From Psychrilyobacter atlanticus DSM 19335 (GTDB taxonomy: Bacteria; Fusobacteriota; Fusobacteriia; Fusobacteriales; Fusobacteriaceae), in assembly GCF_000426625.1 (NCBI RefSeq), contig NZ_KE384548.1, positions 620,001 through 684,000 of the forward strand: a stretch of 64,000 nt of DNA, given 5' to 3'. Each line of letters starts with the position of its first letter. Positions within the stretch are counted from its first letter, which is position 1. The notes beneath the pieces are model-generated. The model saw nothing but the letters and a program-made list of their open reading frames with translations. It ran no database searches and was not told the origin of the DNA. Made by a program: the position numbers and the translations under genes. Below, piece after piece: positions 9,088 to 18,861 of the stretch.

Positions 9088-11046
9088 CTATTTTTCTGTT
9101 TGCAGATTTTTTTGGTAACTCTCATTTTTACTTATTTTTTTCTCTTTTCTTTTCCTAAGTAAAATTAAATCTCTTAAATAGTTTTCATTTTTAGCTTCTA
9201 ACCATTTTTCTTGGAAATTATCATCTTTAATTAATGATGCTATTGATGCCAGAGTCTGTAGATGTAATTTATTTAGTTCAGGGCTGCTGACGAATAAAAA
9301 TACAGCTTTTATCTCTGGGTGTTTTTCACTGAATCTAATTCCATCTTTACATCTAAATACAGCCATATGGAATGAATCTATATCATCTAAAACAATATGT
9401 GGAATAGCTGTAAACCCTGATATTGCAGTGGTTATGTCATTTTCTCTTTCAAAGAAAAGATTTTCTAATTCTAAATTATCTTTCCCTAATATAGTAGAAA
9501 ATTTTTCAGCCTCCACTTTAATCAATTCTTCTAAACTAGTAAAACCTTTTAGATCTACAATGGGAGCATCCATAACTATCTTATCAAATTCTGTAAGTTC
9601 AACATCATCTCTTTGATGAATAATATCCCGTAGTTCACTCTCTAGGCTATGACCTAATTTGAGGTTATCGGTAATTCTGATCAAAAGGTGTAATAATGCA
9701 TATTCCTTATTGGAATTTTTCTTTCCATAGATAAAATAAATAATTAAACTTATAAGGATAAGACCGATACTAGATTCTATGGCAGCGACTCCTAATTGAG
9801 CTATAAAAGATATAAATACAAATATAGTAAATATTTGAACCCATGGGTATAGAGGGGCTATAAAAGATGGTCTATAATTTTCTAAATTACTTTCCCTGAT
9901 GATAATTACCGACAGATTAGTAAGGACATATGTCGTTAGTATTACTGCTGATGCTGTTTTTGCCAATGTTTCTAATGGTAATAATAGTGACCCGACCATA
10001 AGTAATCCTGTAGATATAATAGCTACTGTAGGAGTTTTAAATTTTTCATTTACTCGACCTACAAATGAAGGGAATAATTTATCACGACTGAGAGCCAATG
10101 GATATCTAGAAGCTGCCATGATTCCAGCATTTGCTGTAGAGATAAAGGCTAATAGAGAAGCTACTGTAATAACAATATATCCGGGGTTTCCTGCTAAGAC
10201 CCTTGCAGCATCGGCAATGGGAGTCAGTGAATTTGCTAACTCGTCTCCTGGCAAAACACCTACGGTAACAAATAATGTAGCGGCATATACAAATATTATT
10301 ACAATAATAGAAGAGATTAACCCTTTAGGAATATTTTTCTTAGGGTTTTTAACTTCTTCAGAGACACATGCTACAGTCAATAGTCCTCCGAATGATACAA
10401 AGATAAGAGCAGCACTAGAGACTACAAGACCTGCACCTAAAGCAGAAAAAGGTGAACCTGAACTCACTAAGGTTAATTTGTCGTTTACAACTTCATAAAT
10501 TTGGACAAAGGGATTAAAAAAATCAAGATTGACATTGAACATTCCAACAGCTATAAAAATTCCCATTAATAATAATAAACCTGTCACTATAATAGTTTCA
10601 AATTTACTGGCTGCTTCAACTCCAACAATATTTAAAATTAAAAATACTGTAGTGACTAAAGAGGAGATGATGATCAATGTTTGATGATCCATAGTATCTC
10701 CGTACAATATTCCACCAATAACCCCAGCTATACCAAAGATTGCAAAAGCAGTTTTTAAGCAGATTGCAAACCAGCTGAGTACTCCAGAAATAGTTCCTAT
10801 AAGAGGGCCGAGGGTTCTCATTATAAAAAAGTAGTCTCCACCGGCTTTTGGCATTGCAGTGATCAATTCAATAACAGACAGTGTACCTACAAGTACAATT
10901 AATCCACCTAAGATATAACCTAGAATCATCATTGGACCTGCCTTACTAAAGGCTATTCCAGGTAATATAAATATCCCTGAACTTATCATCGCTCCAGATG
11001 AAATACTAAATACATCCATAAATCCAAGTTCTTTTTTTAGTTCCAT
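9088..11046 (-). CDS. APC-family amino-acid permease fused to PTS EIIA (type 2) domain, copy 1
   Basis: A 652-residue protein. About 430 residues form a 12-helix APC amino-acid/cation permease (start MELKKELGFMDVFSISSGAM, then GGDYFFIMRTLGP). A C-terminal domain (about 465-640) resembles EIIA of the fructose/mannitol PTS, with the phosphorylatable histidine in TAIPHIV and the HLQTLASIASLIKD helix. Fusion suggests that transport is gated by PTS phosphorylation state, which is inference. It is the downstream member of a tandem pair with the gene at 11216-13135; the two align almost without gaps and share promoter and terminator designs, so they arose by duplication. This copy has a short lysine-rich tail the other lacks. 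ATG follows GGGGTGAG. Confidence 0.85.
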   Translation of the reverse strand: MELKKELGFMDVFSISSGAMISSGIFILPGIAFSKAGPMMILGYILGGLIVLVGTLSVIELITAMPKAGGDYFFIMRTLGPLIGTISGVLSWFAICLKTAFAIFGIAGVIGGILYGDTMDHQTLIIISSLVTTVFLILNIVGVEAASKFETIIVTGLLLLMGIFIAVGMFNVNLDFFNPFVQIYEVVNDKLTLVSSGSPFSALGAGLVVSSAALIFVSFGGLLTVACVSEEVKNPKKNIPKGLISSIIVIIFVYAATLFVTVGVLPGDELANSLTPIADAARVLAGNPGYIVITVASLLAFISTANAGIMAASRYPLALSRDKLFPSFVGRVNEKFKTPTVAIISTGLLMVGSLLLPLETLAKTASAVILTTYVLTNLSVIIIRESNLENYRPSFIAPLYPWVQIFTIFVFISFIAQLGVAAIESSIGLILISLIIYFIYGKKNSNKEYALLHLLIRITDNLKLGHSLESELRDIIHQRDDVELTEFDKIVMDAPIVDLKGFTSLEELIKVEAEKFSTILGKDNLELENLFFERENDITTAISGFTAIPHIVLDDIDSFHMAVFRCKDGIRFSEKHPEIKAVFLFVSSPELNKLHLQTLASIASLIKDDNFQEKWLEAKNENYLRDLILLRKRKEKKISKNESYQKNLQTEK

Positions 11047-11079
11047 AATCTCACCCCATTAATATATTTTAATAATCTA

Positions 11080-11107
11080 AGTATACTCTATTTTTGTAAC
11101 ATTTCAA
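11080..11107 (-). promoter_or_regulatory. Promoter of permease-EIIA copy 1
   Basis: TTGAAA (11102-11107), 16-base spacer, TATACT (11080-11085) on the minus strand. The same TTGAAA-16-TATA(C/A)T arrangement precedes copy 2. Confidence 0.6.
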
Positions 11108-11172
11108 ACTATTTTGTTAAGAAAAAACTAATATATTAATGAAAAACTAAGAATTATAAAGTTATTCTAAAT

Positions 11173-11205
11173 AAAAAAACGTCACAAAAATTTAGTGACG
11201 TTTTT
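11173..11205 (-). terminator. Terminator of permease-EIIA copy 2
   Basis: Stem AAAAACGTCAC/GTGACGTTTTT with a 9-base loop, using the same CGTCAC/GTGACG core as the terminator of the paralogue. Confidence 0.8.
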
Positions 11206-11215
11206 CTAAAAATAT

Positions 11216-13135
11216 TTATTTTCTTTTTTTCTTTTTTCTTTTTCTGAGTAAAATTAGATCCCTTAAATAATTCTCGTCTTTAGCCTCTAACCATTTTTCT
11301 TGAAATTTATCATCTTTAATTAATGTTGCTATAGATGCTAGAGTTTGAAGATGTAATTTATTTAATTTAGGACTGCTGACAAATAAAAATACAGCTTTTA
11401 TCTCTGGATGCTCTTCACTAAATTTAATACCATCTTTACATCTGAATACAGCCATATGGAATGTATCTATATCATCTATAACAATGTGTGGAATAGCTGT
11501 AAAGCCGGATATAGCCGTAGTTATTTCATTTTCTCTTTCGAAAAAGAGGTTTTCTAGTTCCAAATGATTTCTCCCTAAGATAGTAGAAAATTTTTCAGCT
11601 TCTAACACGATTAATTCTTCTAAACTAGTAAAACCTTTTAAGTCTACGATGGGAGCTTCTATGACTATCTTATCAAATTCTGTAAGTTCTACATCATCTC
11701 TTTGGTGGATAATATCTCTGAGCTCACTCTCTAAGTTATGTCCTAATTTAAGGTTATCGGTAATTCTAATTAAAAGGTGTAACAGTGCATATTCCTTGCT
11801 AGAATTTTTCTTTCCATAGGTGAAATAGATAATCAAACTTATAAGGACAAGACCGATACTAGATTCTATAGCCGAGATTCCTAATTGAGCTATAAAATAT
11901 GAAAATACAAATATGGTAAATATCTGAATCCATGGATAGAGAGGAGTTATAAAGGAAGGCCTGTAATTAGATAAATTACTTTCTCTGATTATAATCACCG
12001 ATAAATTAGTAAGAATATATGTCATTAATATAACAGCTGATGCTGTTTTAGCTAGTGTTTCAAGTGGTAACAATAAAGATTCGACTATGAGTATCCCAGT
12101 TGATATAATAGCTACTGTAGGAGTTTTAAATTTTTTATTAACCCTCCCTACAAAATTAGGAAATAATTTATCCCGGCTCAATGCCAGTGGATATCTAGAA
12201 GCTGCCATGATCCCTGCATTTGCTGTAGAGATAAAGGCTAAAAGCGATGCTATAGTTAGGACTATATATCCTGGCTTTCCAGCTAATATTCGTGCAGCAT
12301 CGGCAATAGGAGTCAGTGAATTGGCTAGTTCTTTTCCTGGTAATACTCCTACAGTAACAAATAATGTAGCTGCATAAATAACAGTTATAACTGTTATTGA
12401 GGAGATCATTCCTTTAGGAATATTAACTTTTGGATTTTTTACCTCTTCAGAGATAGAAGCAACCTTCAAAAGTCCACCAAAGGATACAAAGATAAAAGCT
12501 GCTGTAGATATTATAACTCCTGCTCCTAAAGATGAAAAAGGTCCGCCACTGGCAACTAATTCCAATTTATTATCCACTAAATCATATATTTGAATAAAAG
12601 GAGTAAAAAAATCAAGATTGATATTAAACATTCCAACAGCTATAAAGAGTCCCATTAATAAGAGTAAGCCTGCAACTAAAATAACCTCAAAGGTACTGGC
12701 TATCTCTACTCCTATAATATTTAAAAATAAAAAGACAGAGGTAACAATAGCCGAGATAATAACCAGAGTATGGTGATCTAGATTATTCCCATAGATAACT
12801 CCGCCTATAACTCCTGCTATACCAAAGATTGCAAAAGCAGTTTTCAAACAGATTGCAAACCAACTGAGGACTCCAGAGATGGTCCCTATGAGAGGGCCCA
12901 AGGTTCTTACGATAAAAAAATAATCTCCACCAGCTTTCGGCATAGCAGTGGTAAGTTCAATAATAGACAATATTCCTGCAAATGCAATTAAACCGCCTAA
13001 TATATAACCTAAAATCATCATTGGCCCTGCCTTACTAAAGGCTATTCCAGGCAATATAAATATTCCTGAACTTATCATTGCTCCAGATGAAATACTAAAT
13101 ACATCCATGTATCCAAGTTCTTTTTTTAGTTCCAC
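11216..13135 (-). CDS. APC-family amino-acid permease fused to PTS EIIA (type 2) domain, copy 2
   Basis: A 639-residue paralogue of the neighbouring permease, with the same APC core and the same C-terminal EIIA-like domain (histidine in TAIPHIVIDD). Differences are scattered conservative substitutions, as expected of an old but maintained duplication. They are concentrated in the middle membrane helices and the loop after helix 6, which could alter substrate choice. Translation starts at a GTG preceded by GAGGTGAT. It has its own promoter (13170-13197) and terminator, so the copies are expressed separately. The substrate amino acid is unknown. Confidence 0.85.
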   Translation of the reverse strand: MELKKELGYMDVFSISSGAMISSGIFILPGIAFSKAGPMMILGYILGGLIAFAGILSIIELTTAMPKAGGDYFFIVRTLGPLIGTISGVLSWFAICLKTAFAIFGIAGVIGGVIYGNNLDHHTLVIISAIVTSVFLFLNIIGVEIASTFEVILVAGLLLLMGLFIAVGMFNINLDFFTPFIQIYDLVDNKLELVASGGPFSSLGAGVIISTAAFIFVSFGGLLKVASISEEVKNPKVNIPKGMISSITVITVIYAATLFVTVGVLPGKELANSLTPIADAARILAGKPGYIVLTIASLLAFISTANAGIMAASRYPLALSRDKLFPNFVGRVNKKFKTPTVAIISTGILIVESLLLPLETLAKTASAVILMTYILTNLSVIIIRESNLSNYRPSFITPLYPWIQIFTIFVFSYFIAQLGISAIESSIGLVLISLIIYFTYGKKNSSKEYALLHLLIRITDNLKLGHNLESELRDIIHQRDDVELTEFDKIVIEAPIVDLKGFTSLEELIVLEAEKFSTILGRNHLELENLFFERENEITTAISGFTAIPHIVIDDIDTFHMAVFRCKDGIKFSEEHPEIKAVFLFVSSPKLNKLHLQTLASIATLIKDDKFQEKWLEAKDENYLRDLILLRKRKKKKRK

Positions 13136-13169
13136 AATATCACCTCGTTTTTTTTATTTTAATAATCTG

Positions 13170-13197
13170 ATTATACTTCATTTTTACGCTATTTCAA
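13170..13197 (-). promoter_or_regulatory. Promoter of permease-EIIA copy 2
   Basis: TTGAAA (13192-13197), 16-base spacer, TATAAT (13170-13175) on the minus strand; the same layout as the promoter of copy 1. Confidence 0.65.
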
Positions 13198-13267
13198 ACG
13201 AAGCTAATGCTAAAATTAGACTGTTAATTATAAAGCTCTTCCCAGATAGAAGGGAATGGAATCAATT

Positions 13268-14881
13268 TTAAAGGTTATTATATTTTTCAACAGACCTGAT
13301 TACAAATAACAGATGTCTGTTTATCCTCCTAAATTTCTCCATTATTCTAAAATAGATATGAATTTCCATAGTATTTTCCTTTTTTTTATTAAATTGTAAG
13401 ATTTGGTTAATATCTTCAGATCTTTTGATGAGATCTTTTATTTTATTGTTATCTGGATATTTTAATAGATCAGAAAATTCAGAATTTATATTATCTATCA
13501 AAGAGTGTATTTTTAAGATAGCCTTTTTTCTGTTAGGATGAAAATGCAGGTCATCTCTTTTCAATTGCAGATATTGTTTAGCTAGACTGGCTTCATAATC
13601 TCCTAAAGACTCATAAAAATTTGCTAATTCTAAATAATATCTCACTTCTAAGACGGATTTATTGGAATCGCTGTGTCTAAGAACAGAGGTCAGTGAATCG
13701 GTTATAATAATCTGAATTTCATCTAATTCCCGTTCAGCTTTAAATAATCCATCCACACATCTATTACATTTTTTTGAATCATCCGACATAAGTATCCCAA
13801 AATCATGAAAAGCAGAAGAATATATATCGTTCATCTTAGAGATTAAAAGTTTAGATTTTTCTAGAACAATAAATGGAACTTTAGCTAAATTGTCGTCATC
13901 AACTTCTAAATTCAAATTTTCTTTACTTTCTGGGACAATATAATTGAGTAGTTTTTCTAATTTAGTTGTAAATGGTAAAAACAATATTGCGATAAAAATA
14001 TTAAATAAAGTATGAGAAATTGCAATATATTTAACTATATTTTCTTCTGGGCTGACTATGGAAGCAACAAATTTAACATAGAAAAAAAATAGTGGAATAA
14101 TGATTGAAACTCCTATTATCTTTATACTGATATGAGCATAAGCTGCTTTTTTAGCGCTGGTAGATCCAGTAAGAGATGCTAGAAAAGCTGTGATAGTAGT
14201 TCCTATGTTTTCTCCTAAGACTAGAGCAACGGCACTGTTAGGACTTAGAAGCCCTTGACTTGCCATAGCCATAGTTATTCCTATAGTAGCTGAAGATGAC
14301 TGTAAAATAGCCGTAAGAAGCGCTCCCATGACAGCAGATAAGATAACACCTTGAAAATTAGAGGCTTCAAATTTACTAAAGAGTTCTATAAATGCAGGAA
14401 GATCTTTAAGGGGTCTGATTCCGAGTTTCATCAGTTCTAATCCAAAGAAGATCATACCGATTCCTAGGATCAAATTGCCTCTTTGCTTCCATCTAGATGA
14501 TCTATGAAAAAGAAAAATAAAGATACCAATTCCTGCTATAGGTAAGCCATATTTACCGATCTTTAAAACTAATAGCCATCCTGTAATAGTAGTTCCTATA
14601 TCTGCACCTAAAATTATGCCTATGGCCTGCCTCAGAGTCATGAGGTTCGCATTTACGAACCCTACTACCATAACCGTTGTGATAGATGAAGATTGAATAA
14701 TGGCTGTGATAGTAGCTCCTACACCTAATCCCATGATTCTATTAGAAGTCATACTATTTATGATGTTTCTTAGTTTCTGCCCCGCTAATTTTTGTATACT
14801 ATCAGACATTCGAAACATCCCATAGAGGAAGATGCTTAATCCACCGATAGTATTAAATAATATCTTTAATGACATCTCCAT
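13268..14881 (-). CDS. Na/Pi cotransporter family protein with PhoU-like domain
   Basis: A 537-residue membrane protein of the NptA/YjbB type, expected to move phosphate with sodium across the inner membrane. Both inverted repeats carry the hallmark QSSS motif (residues 63-66 and 194-197). The C-terminal 190 residues form a helical PhoU-like domain, usual in bacterial members and thought to regulate flux. The start overlaps by 16 bases the end of the HNH endonuclease frame upstream on the same strand, so the two are co-transcribed. Confidence 0.88.
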   Translation of the reverse strand: MEMSLKILFNTIGGLSIFLYGMFRMSDSIQKLAGQKLRNIINSMTSNRIMGLGVGATITAIIQSSSITTVMVVGFVNANLMTLRQAIGIILGADIGTTITGWLLVLKIGKYGLPIAGIGIFIFLFHRSSRWKQRGNLILGIGMIFFGLELMKLGIRPLKDLPAFIELFSKFEASNFQGVILSAVMGALLTAILQSSSATIGITMAMASQGLLSPNSAVALVLGENIGTTITAFLASLTGSTSAKKAAYAHISIKIIGVSIIIPLFFFYVKFVASIVSPEENIVKYIAISHTLFNIFIAILFLPFTTKLEKLLNYIVPESKENLNLEVDDDNLAKVPFIVLEKSKLLISKMNDIYSSAFHDFGILMSDDSKKCNRCVDGLFKAERELDEIQIIITDSLTSVLRHSDSNKSVLEVRYYLELANFYESLGDYEASLAKQYLQLKRDDLHFHPNRKKAILKIHSLIDNINSEFSDLLKYPDNNKIKDLIKRSEDINQILQFNKKKENTMEIHIYFRIMEKFRRINRHLLFVIRSVEKYNNL

Positions 14882-15593
14882 AAGATCACCCCTTTAATAT
14901 CTTTCAAACTTATCTCTAGGCCATTGATATCTACTTTTCCTAAAAAAAATTTATATTTTATTTCCCCGTACATTATTTGCAGATTTTGATCTTTAATATA
15001 GTAGATCTTATAAAAAAAATCTTTTTTTAGCCTGTATTTAGATATTTTTTTCTGATTCCATAAATAATCCAAATAATCTAAATATAGTAAAGCCTTATTT
15101 TTCAGTGTTTTCTCATAGCTCTCTATGAGATTTTCAATATTGATGTTTTTATAATCAGCTGTATGTTTACCTTTGTGAGTACAAATATCATAAGAGGTTT
15201 CCAAAATTTTAAGCTGAGATGGAGTATAGAATTTTGTAGGTAGGAGGCTGCTCTTTTGGTTGTTGCATTTTTTACAGAGGAGAACGGCGTTATATTTATT
15301 ATCTATTTTTAAACCATACCCTAGAGACAGAGGTAGATGATGGTCTATTTGCAGGTTTTTTTTACTTCCGCAATTAAAGCAGCGATGCTCAAATAGATGT
15401 TTTATCCATTGAGAGTCGGCATAGGTAAAATTTGAATCTATAATTTTATGTCTTTCATACCGCTTTCCCTTAACTTTAAATATTTTATTAATTTTTTTTT
15501 CGGTAACACTAAAGGGGATCTTACCTTTAAAATCCCCTTTAATTATTCTATATGCAATTTCTTCTTTTTTTTTAATAAGTTCATCTATCCCAT
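14866..15593 (-). pseudogene. HNH endonuclease with a displaced start codon
   Basis: One open frame runs from just after 15606 down to 14866 and encodes an HNH nuclease. It has a first zinc knuckle CFNCGSK, the catalytic QIDHHLPLS, an asparagine in NKYNAV and a second knuckle LLCKKCNNQ, followed by a basic helical tail of about 110 residues. No ATG, GTG or TTG occurs in this frame before 15204, which lies past the HNH core. A strong ribosome binding site (AGGAGG) is followed 7 bases later by ATGGG at 15593, but that ATG is in another frame and stops after two codons. One extra base after ATGGG would give an intact protein of about 243 residues starting MGIDELIKKK. The cause is a one-base deletion, an assembly error, or use of an ATA/ATT start. 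Confidence 0.7.
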
Positions 15594-15605
15594 AAGGTTT
15601 CCTCC

Positions 15606-16271
15606 TTATATAAATTTATATCCATTTTTTTTCAGCCATCTACGGTAAGATTTTGGGTTTTCTATATATTTGCCTATATATTCCCAATATTCATTGGAAT
15701 GATTAGGGTGTTTTAGATGTCCTAGTTCGTGTACCACCAAATATTCAATAACGTTTAGTGGAACTTTTACAAGGTTAAGGTTGAAAGTAATAGTTCCACT
15801 GGAATAACAGATTCCCCAGGCAGACTTCAATGGTTTAATTTTAATTTTTTTTGGATAAAGTTCCATAAGTTTAGTATATTTTTCAAGGTAGATCTCTAAA
15901 ATCCTTTTTATTTTTTGTTGATACCACTCATTTAAGAGCAAATCAAACCCTTCAGAATTATTGGCAATTATATTTTCCCCTACTACTTTTATAGGAATTT
16001 CAGATTTTTTTATCTTCACTGAATAGAGTTTACCCAAATAATAGGTCCCTGAATTATTGGATGCAGAGGAATATTTTTCCAATTTTTCCTCTATCCAGGC
16101 AGATTTTTCTTCTATTAATTTTAATCCGTAGGAGTAGGATATCCTCATAGGGATACTTAAAATGATCTCCATAGATGGTTTTACCTGAAGGGAAATATTT
16201 TTCTTTTTTTTCTTGATTATTATGAGCTCTCGTTCTTTATTTGCAAGAGTTATCTTATATTTTTTTATCAT
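15606..16271 (-). CDS. YgjP/M48-type metal-dependent hydrolase
   Basis: A 221-residue cytoplasmic zincin of the YgjP (DUF45) family. The zinc-binding and catalytic motif HELGH is at residues 181-185 and the downstream third ligand region HSNEYWEYI follows, with the family's AWGICYSSGTITFN segment just before. The physiological substrate of the family is poorly known. Its start overlaps the preceding methyltransferase stop by four bases (ATGA), and the HNH gene follows within a few bases, so methyltransferase, hydrolase, HNH and Na/Pi genes form one transcript. Confidence 0.85.
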   Translation of the reverse strand: MIKKYKITLANKERELIIIKKKKKNISLQVKPSMEIILSIPMRISYSYGLKLIEEKSAWIEEKLEKYSSASNNSGTYYLGKLYSVKIKKSEIPIKVVGENIIANNSEGFDLLLNEWYQQKIKRILEIYLEKYTKLMELYPKKIKIKPLKSAWGICYSSGTITFNLNLVKVPLNVIEYLVVHELGHLKHPNHSNEYWEYIGKYIENPKSYRRWLKKNGYKFI

Positions 16272-16855
16272 TTTTTCCCTACGAGTAAGAATAATGGATA
16301 TTTTTTATTGTTTTTTTCGATAACAAAAATATTTTCAACTACTTTTATCTCTTTAAATCCTGCATCTTTAAAAATTTTCTCTAAAAATTCATTTGAGAAT
16401 CCCAAGGCATAAATTCCATCCAATGAACTGTGAAATGAACCATCTTCTTCCATCAGATCTGCAATGGCTATCATCCCATTAGGGTTTAAAGAATCATATA
16501 GTTTTTTTGCTAACTTTTCTATATCTTTTATATGGTGCATAACCATAGAACTCATAATAAGATCAAAGGTCGAGGTGATTTCAAATATTCCTGTAAGTTC
16601 TGTAGTTAAATTTTTGTATTTTTTACCTTTTTCTTTTAAAATATCCAACATATTAGGAGCCAGGTCTATACCATGAACTGACCCGATCTTCTCTATTAAT
16701 GGAAAAATTAGTAATCCAGTACCGCATCCAAAGTCTAAAATTCTCATATTTGTATCTAATTTTATATTATTTTTTATTGATTGGGCAATTGCATTGCTAC
16801 GTTCGATTTTTGATTCTGTATCCCAGTCTTTTGCACGTTCATTAAAGTTGCTCAT
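16268..16855 (-). CDS. Class I SAM-dependent methyltransferase
   Basis: A 195-residue Rossmann-fold methyltransferase with motif I ILDFGCGTGLL (about 39-49), an acidic motif II after GIDLAPN, and SSMVMHHIKD at the post-motif. It resembles the Methyltransf_11/UbiE-like small-molecule group; no substrate can be named. It is first in the four-gene minus-strand operon. A good ribosome binding site (GGAGGAG) precedes the ATG. Confidence 0.82.
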   Translation of the reverse strand: MSNFNERAKDWDTESKIERSNAIAQSIKNNIKLDTNMRILDFGCGTGLLIFPLIEKIGSVHGIDLAPNMLDILKEKGKKYKNLTTELTGIFEITSTFDLIMSSMVMHHIKDIEKLAKKLYDSLNPNGMIAIADLMEEDGSFHSSLDGIYALGFSNEFLEKIFKDAGFKEIKVVENIFVIEKNNKKYPLFLLVGKK

Positions 16856-16898
16856 ATTTACTCCTCCTAATTATTTTTCTAGTATAATTATACAATAA

Positions 16899-16935
16899 AA
16901 AAGCCATAAACAAATGATTTTGTTTATGGCTTTAA
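16899..16935 (-). terminator. Terminator of the AGCS symporter gene
   Basis: Perfect stem AAAGCCATAAACAAA / TTTGTTTATGGCTTT around a short loop with flanking A/T runs, just past the symporter stop. Confidence 0.85.
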
Positions 16936-16945
16936 ATTTTAAATA

Positions 16946-18472
16946 TTATGAGATTTCTAATTCTACCTCTGTTGGTTCTAAATCTCTACCTTTTATTCTT
17001 ATATCATCCCAAAGTTTAAAGTCACCTTGAATTCCAATTTTATTAGGATCAAAATCCCAATCGTCTTGAGTTCCATTTTTCATTCTAGATTTATAATCTT
17101 TTAAACAGATTATAGTTGGTTTAAACATAACTAAGATACCTACTATATTAACCCAAGCCATCATTCCTACACCAATGTCACCCAATGTCCAAGCTAGACC
17201 ACCAGACATGATTGTACCTAAGAATGTGAATCCTAAAAATACGATAGTTAATATCTTTCTAATTTTTTTACCAGAAGCTTCATCTCCAAATAGATAGACT
17301 GCAGCTGAGTCACCATTCCAGAAATAAGCTAATATTGTTGTAAAGGCAAAGAACATGATAGCTATTGCTACGATATATGCTCCATAACCAATACCAGCAT
17401 CTAATGCCGCAGTTGTGTTAAGAGGACCAATAGTTGAAACTGTCATTTCAGCAGAAGATCCAAATCCTGAGTAGATCTCTTTTCCAGTAGGGCTGAAAAC
17501 TTTATAAGCGCCTGTTATGATGATCATCAATGCAGTTGCAGTACATACAAATACAGAATCTATATAGATAGAGAAAGCTTGAATTAATCCTTGTTTAGCA
17601 GGATGTGAAGTATCAGCGGCAGCGGCAGATGCAGGACCGGTACCTTGACCAGCTTCATTAGAGTAAATTCCTCTTTTAACTCCCCACATAACAGCAGTAC
17701 CTACGATACCAGCAAAGGCTTCTTCTTGACCAAATGCAGATCTAACGATTAGTGCTAATGATGGAACAATATCTCCAGCATTTAAAGCTAATACAATAAG
17801 AGCTACGATAATATAAGCTATAGCCATAAATGGAACTACTACACCGGCAAATTTCGCTATTCTTTTTGCACCACCAAATATAATTATTGATAATAATGTA
17901 ACGATTGCTAATCCAGTTACCCATGTAGGGATTCCAGTAGCTGTCTGCATAGATCCTGCAATTACATTAGATTGTACAGAAGGCATAAATAATGACATAC
18001 CGGCTACAGTTACAATGGCAAATAAGTTACCATACCAAGCTTTACCACCTAAGAAACCTTTTTTAAAGTAGTAAGCTGGACCTCCCCTGTATCCTCCTTC
18101 GATTTGTTCTTTATATAGTTGTCCTAGTGTAGATTCAACATATGATGACGCTGCACCTAAAAGTGATATAACCCATAACCAGAAGATAGATCCTGGACCA
18201 CCTAAAGCAATAGCTGTAGCAACTCCTGCAATATTTCCTGTTCCGACCCTCCCAGAAACCGACATACACATTGCCTCAAATCCACTTATTGAGTCTTTTG
18301 ATCTTTCACCTGGTTTAACATCTTTTCCTAATAATAGTCTTATCATTTCTTTTACCATAAAAAATTGTGCTCCTCCAATCTTTAGAGTGAAGAATAGTCC
18401 TGCTCCTAGACAAAGATAGACTAGTAGCGGTGACCAAATAATACCATTTAACTGATTAATAAAACTTTCCAT
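16946..18472 (-). CDS. Sodium:alanine/glycine symporter (AGCS family)
   Basis: A 508-residue inner-membrane symporter using the Na+ gradient to import alanine or glycine. Family signatures seen are GRVGTGNIAGVATAIALGGP near helix 3, the NEAGQGTGPASAAAADTSHP segment, and the characteristic loop PAYYFKKG. Length and helix pattern are normal for AGCS. The ATG follows GGAGG, with a consensus promoter at 18561-18589 and a leader of about 80 bases. A second, divergent AGCS protein is encoded at 56460-57902. Confidence 0.92.
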   Translation of the reverse strand: MESFINQLNGIIWSPLLVYLCLGAGLFFTLKIGGAQFFMVKEMIRLLLGKDVKPGERSKDSISGFEAMCMSVSGRVGTGNIAGVATAIALGGPGSIFWLWVISLLGAASSYVESTLGQLYKEQIEGGYRGGPAYYFKKGFLGGKAWYGNLFAIVTVAGMSLFMPSVQSNVIAGSMQTATGIPTWVTGLAIVTLLSIIIFGGAKRIAKFAGVVVPFMAIAYIIVALIVLALNAGDIVPSLALIVRSAFGQEEAFAGIVGTAVMWGVKRGIYSNEAGQGTGPASAAAADTSHPAKQGLIQAFSIYIDSVFVCTATALMIIITGAYKVFSPTGKEIYSGFGSSAEMTVSTIGPLNTTAALDAGIGYGAYIVAIAIMFFAFTTILAYFWNGDSAAVYLFGDEASGKKIRKILTIVFLGFTFLGTIMSGGLAWTLGDIGVGMMAWVNIVGILVMFKPTIICLKDYKSRMKNGTQDDWDFDPNKIGIQGDFKLWDDIRIKGRDLEPTEVELEIS

Positions 18473-18560
18473 AAAATACCTCCGTTTAAATACAATTTAA
18501 AATAATTGAAATTCGATCTGAATAATTGGAACGATAGTCTTTATCATTGGTAACAATTAA

Positions 18561-18589
18561 AGGATAGCACCCTATAAATAAGATGTCAA
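18561..18589 (-). promoter_or_regulatory. Promoter of the AGCS symporter gene
   Basis: TTGACA (18584-18589), 17-base spacer, TATCCT (18561-18566) on the minus strand. Just downstream, an imperfect inverted repeat (about 18525-18560) could be an operator; this is unproven. The 18473-18861 gap contains this promoter, the terminator at 18738-18776 and nothing else I recognise. Confidence 0.65.
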
Positions 18590-18737
18590 ACCTAAAAAGA
18601 AACACTTTATTTGTTTTTAGGACAGGAACGTTTTGAAGTCTTTTATGAGTTAGTGAATTTTTTATTTTAATTTTAATGTAGAAAACGTCAGTTTGGATAA
18701 CGTTTTTGTTGTAGGAAAGGGTGAGGAATAAGAAAAA

Positions 18738-18776
18738 AAAAGAGAAATGCCTACTAATTAATAGGCATTTCTCTTT
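18738..18776 (-). terminator. Terminator of the acyl-ligase/acyltransferase gene
   Basis: Perfect stem AAAAGAGAAATGCCTA/TAGGCATTTCTCTTTT with an 8-base loop, about 85 bases past the gene's stop. Confidence 0.8.
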
Positions 18777-18861
18777 TAATTTAAATTTTCTTATATAGTG
18801 AATTAAATAACAATCTTGTTGAATTATTTAATTTTTTTTACTCCCTCAAAAAAATTAAAGT

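Noticed and set aside
9899-10498. A 199-codon open frame on the plus strand
   Set aside because: It is the antisense shadow of permease-EIIA copy 1; the equivalent frame opposite the paralogue (12087-12377) is shorter, and there is no ribosome binding site.
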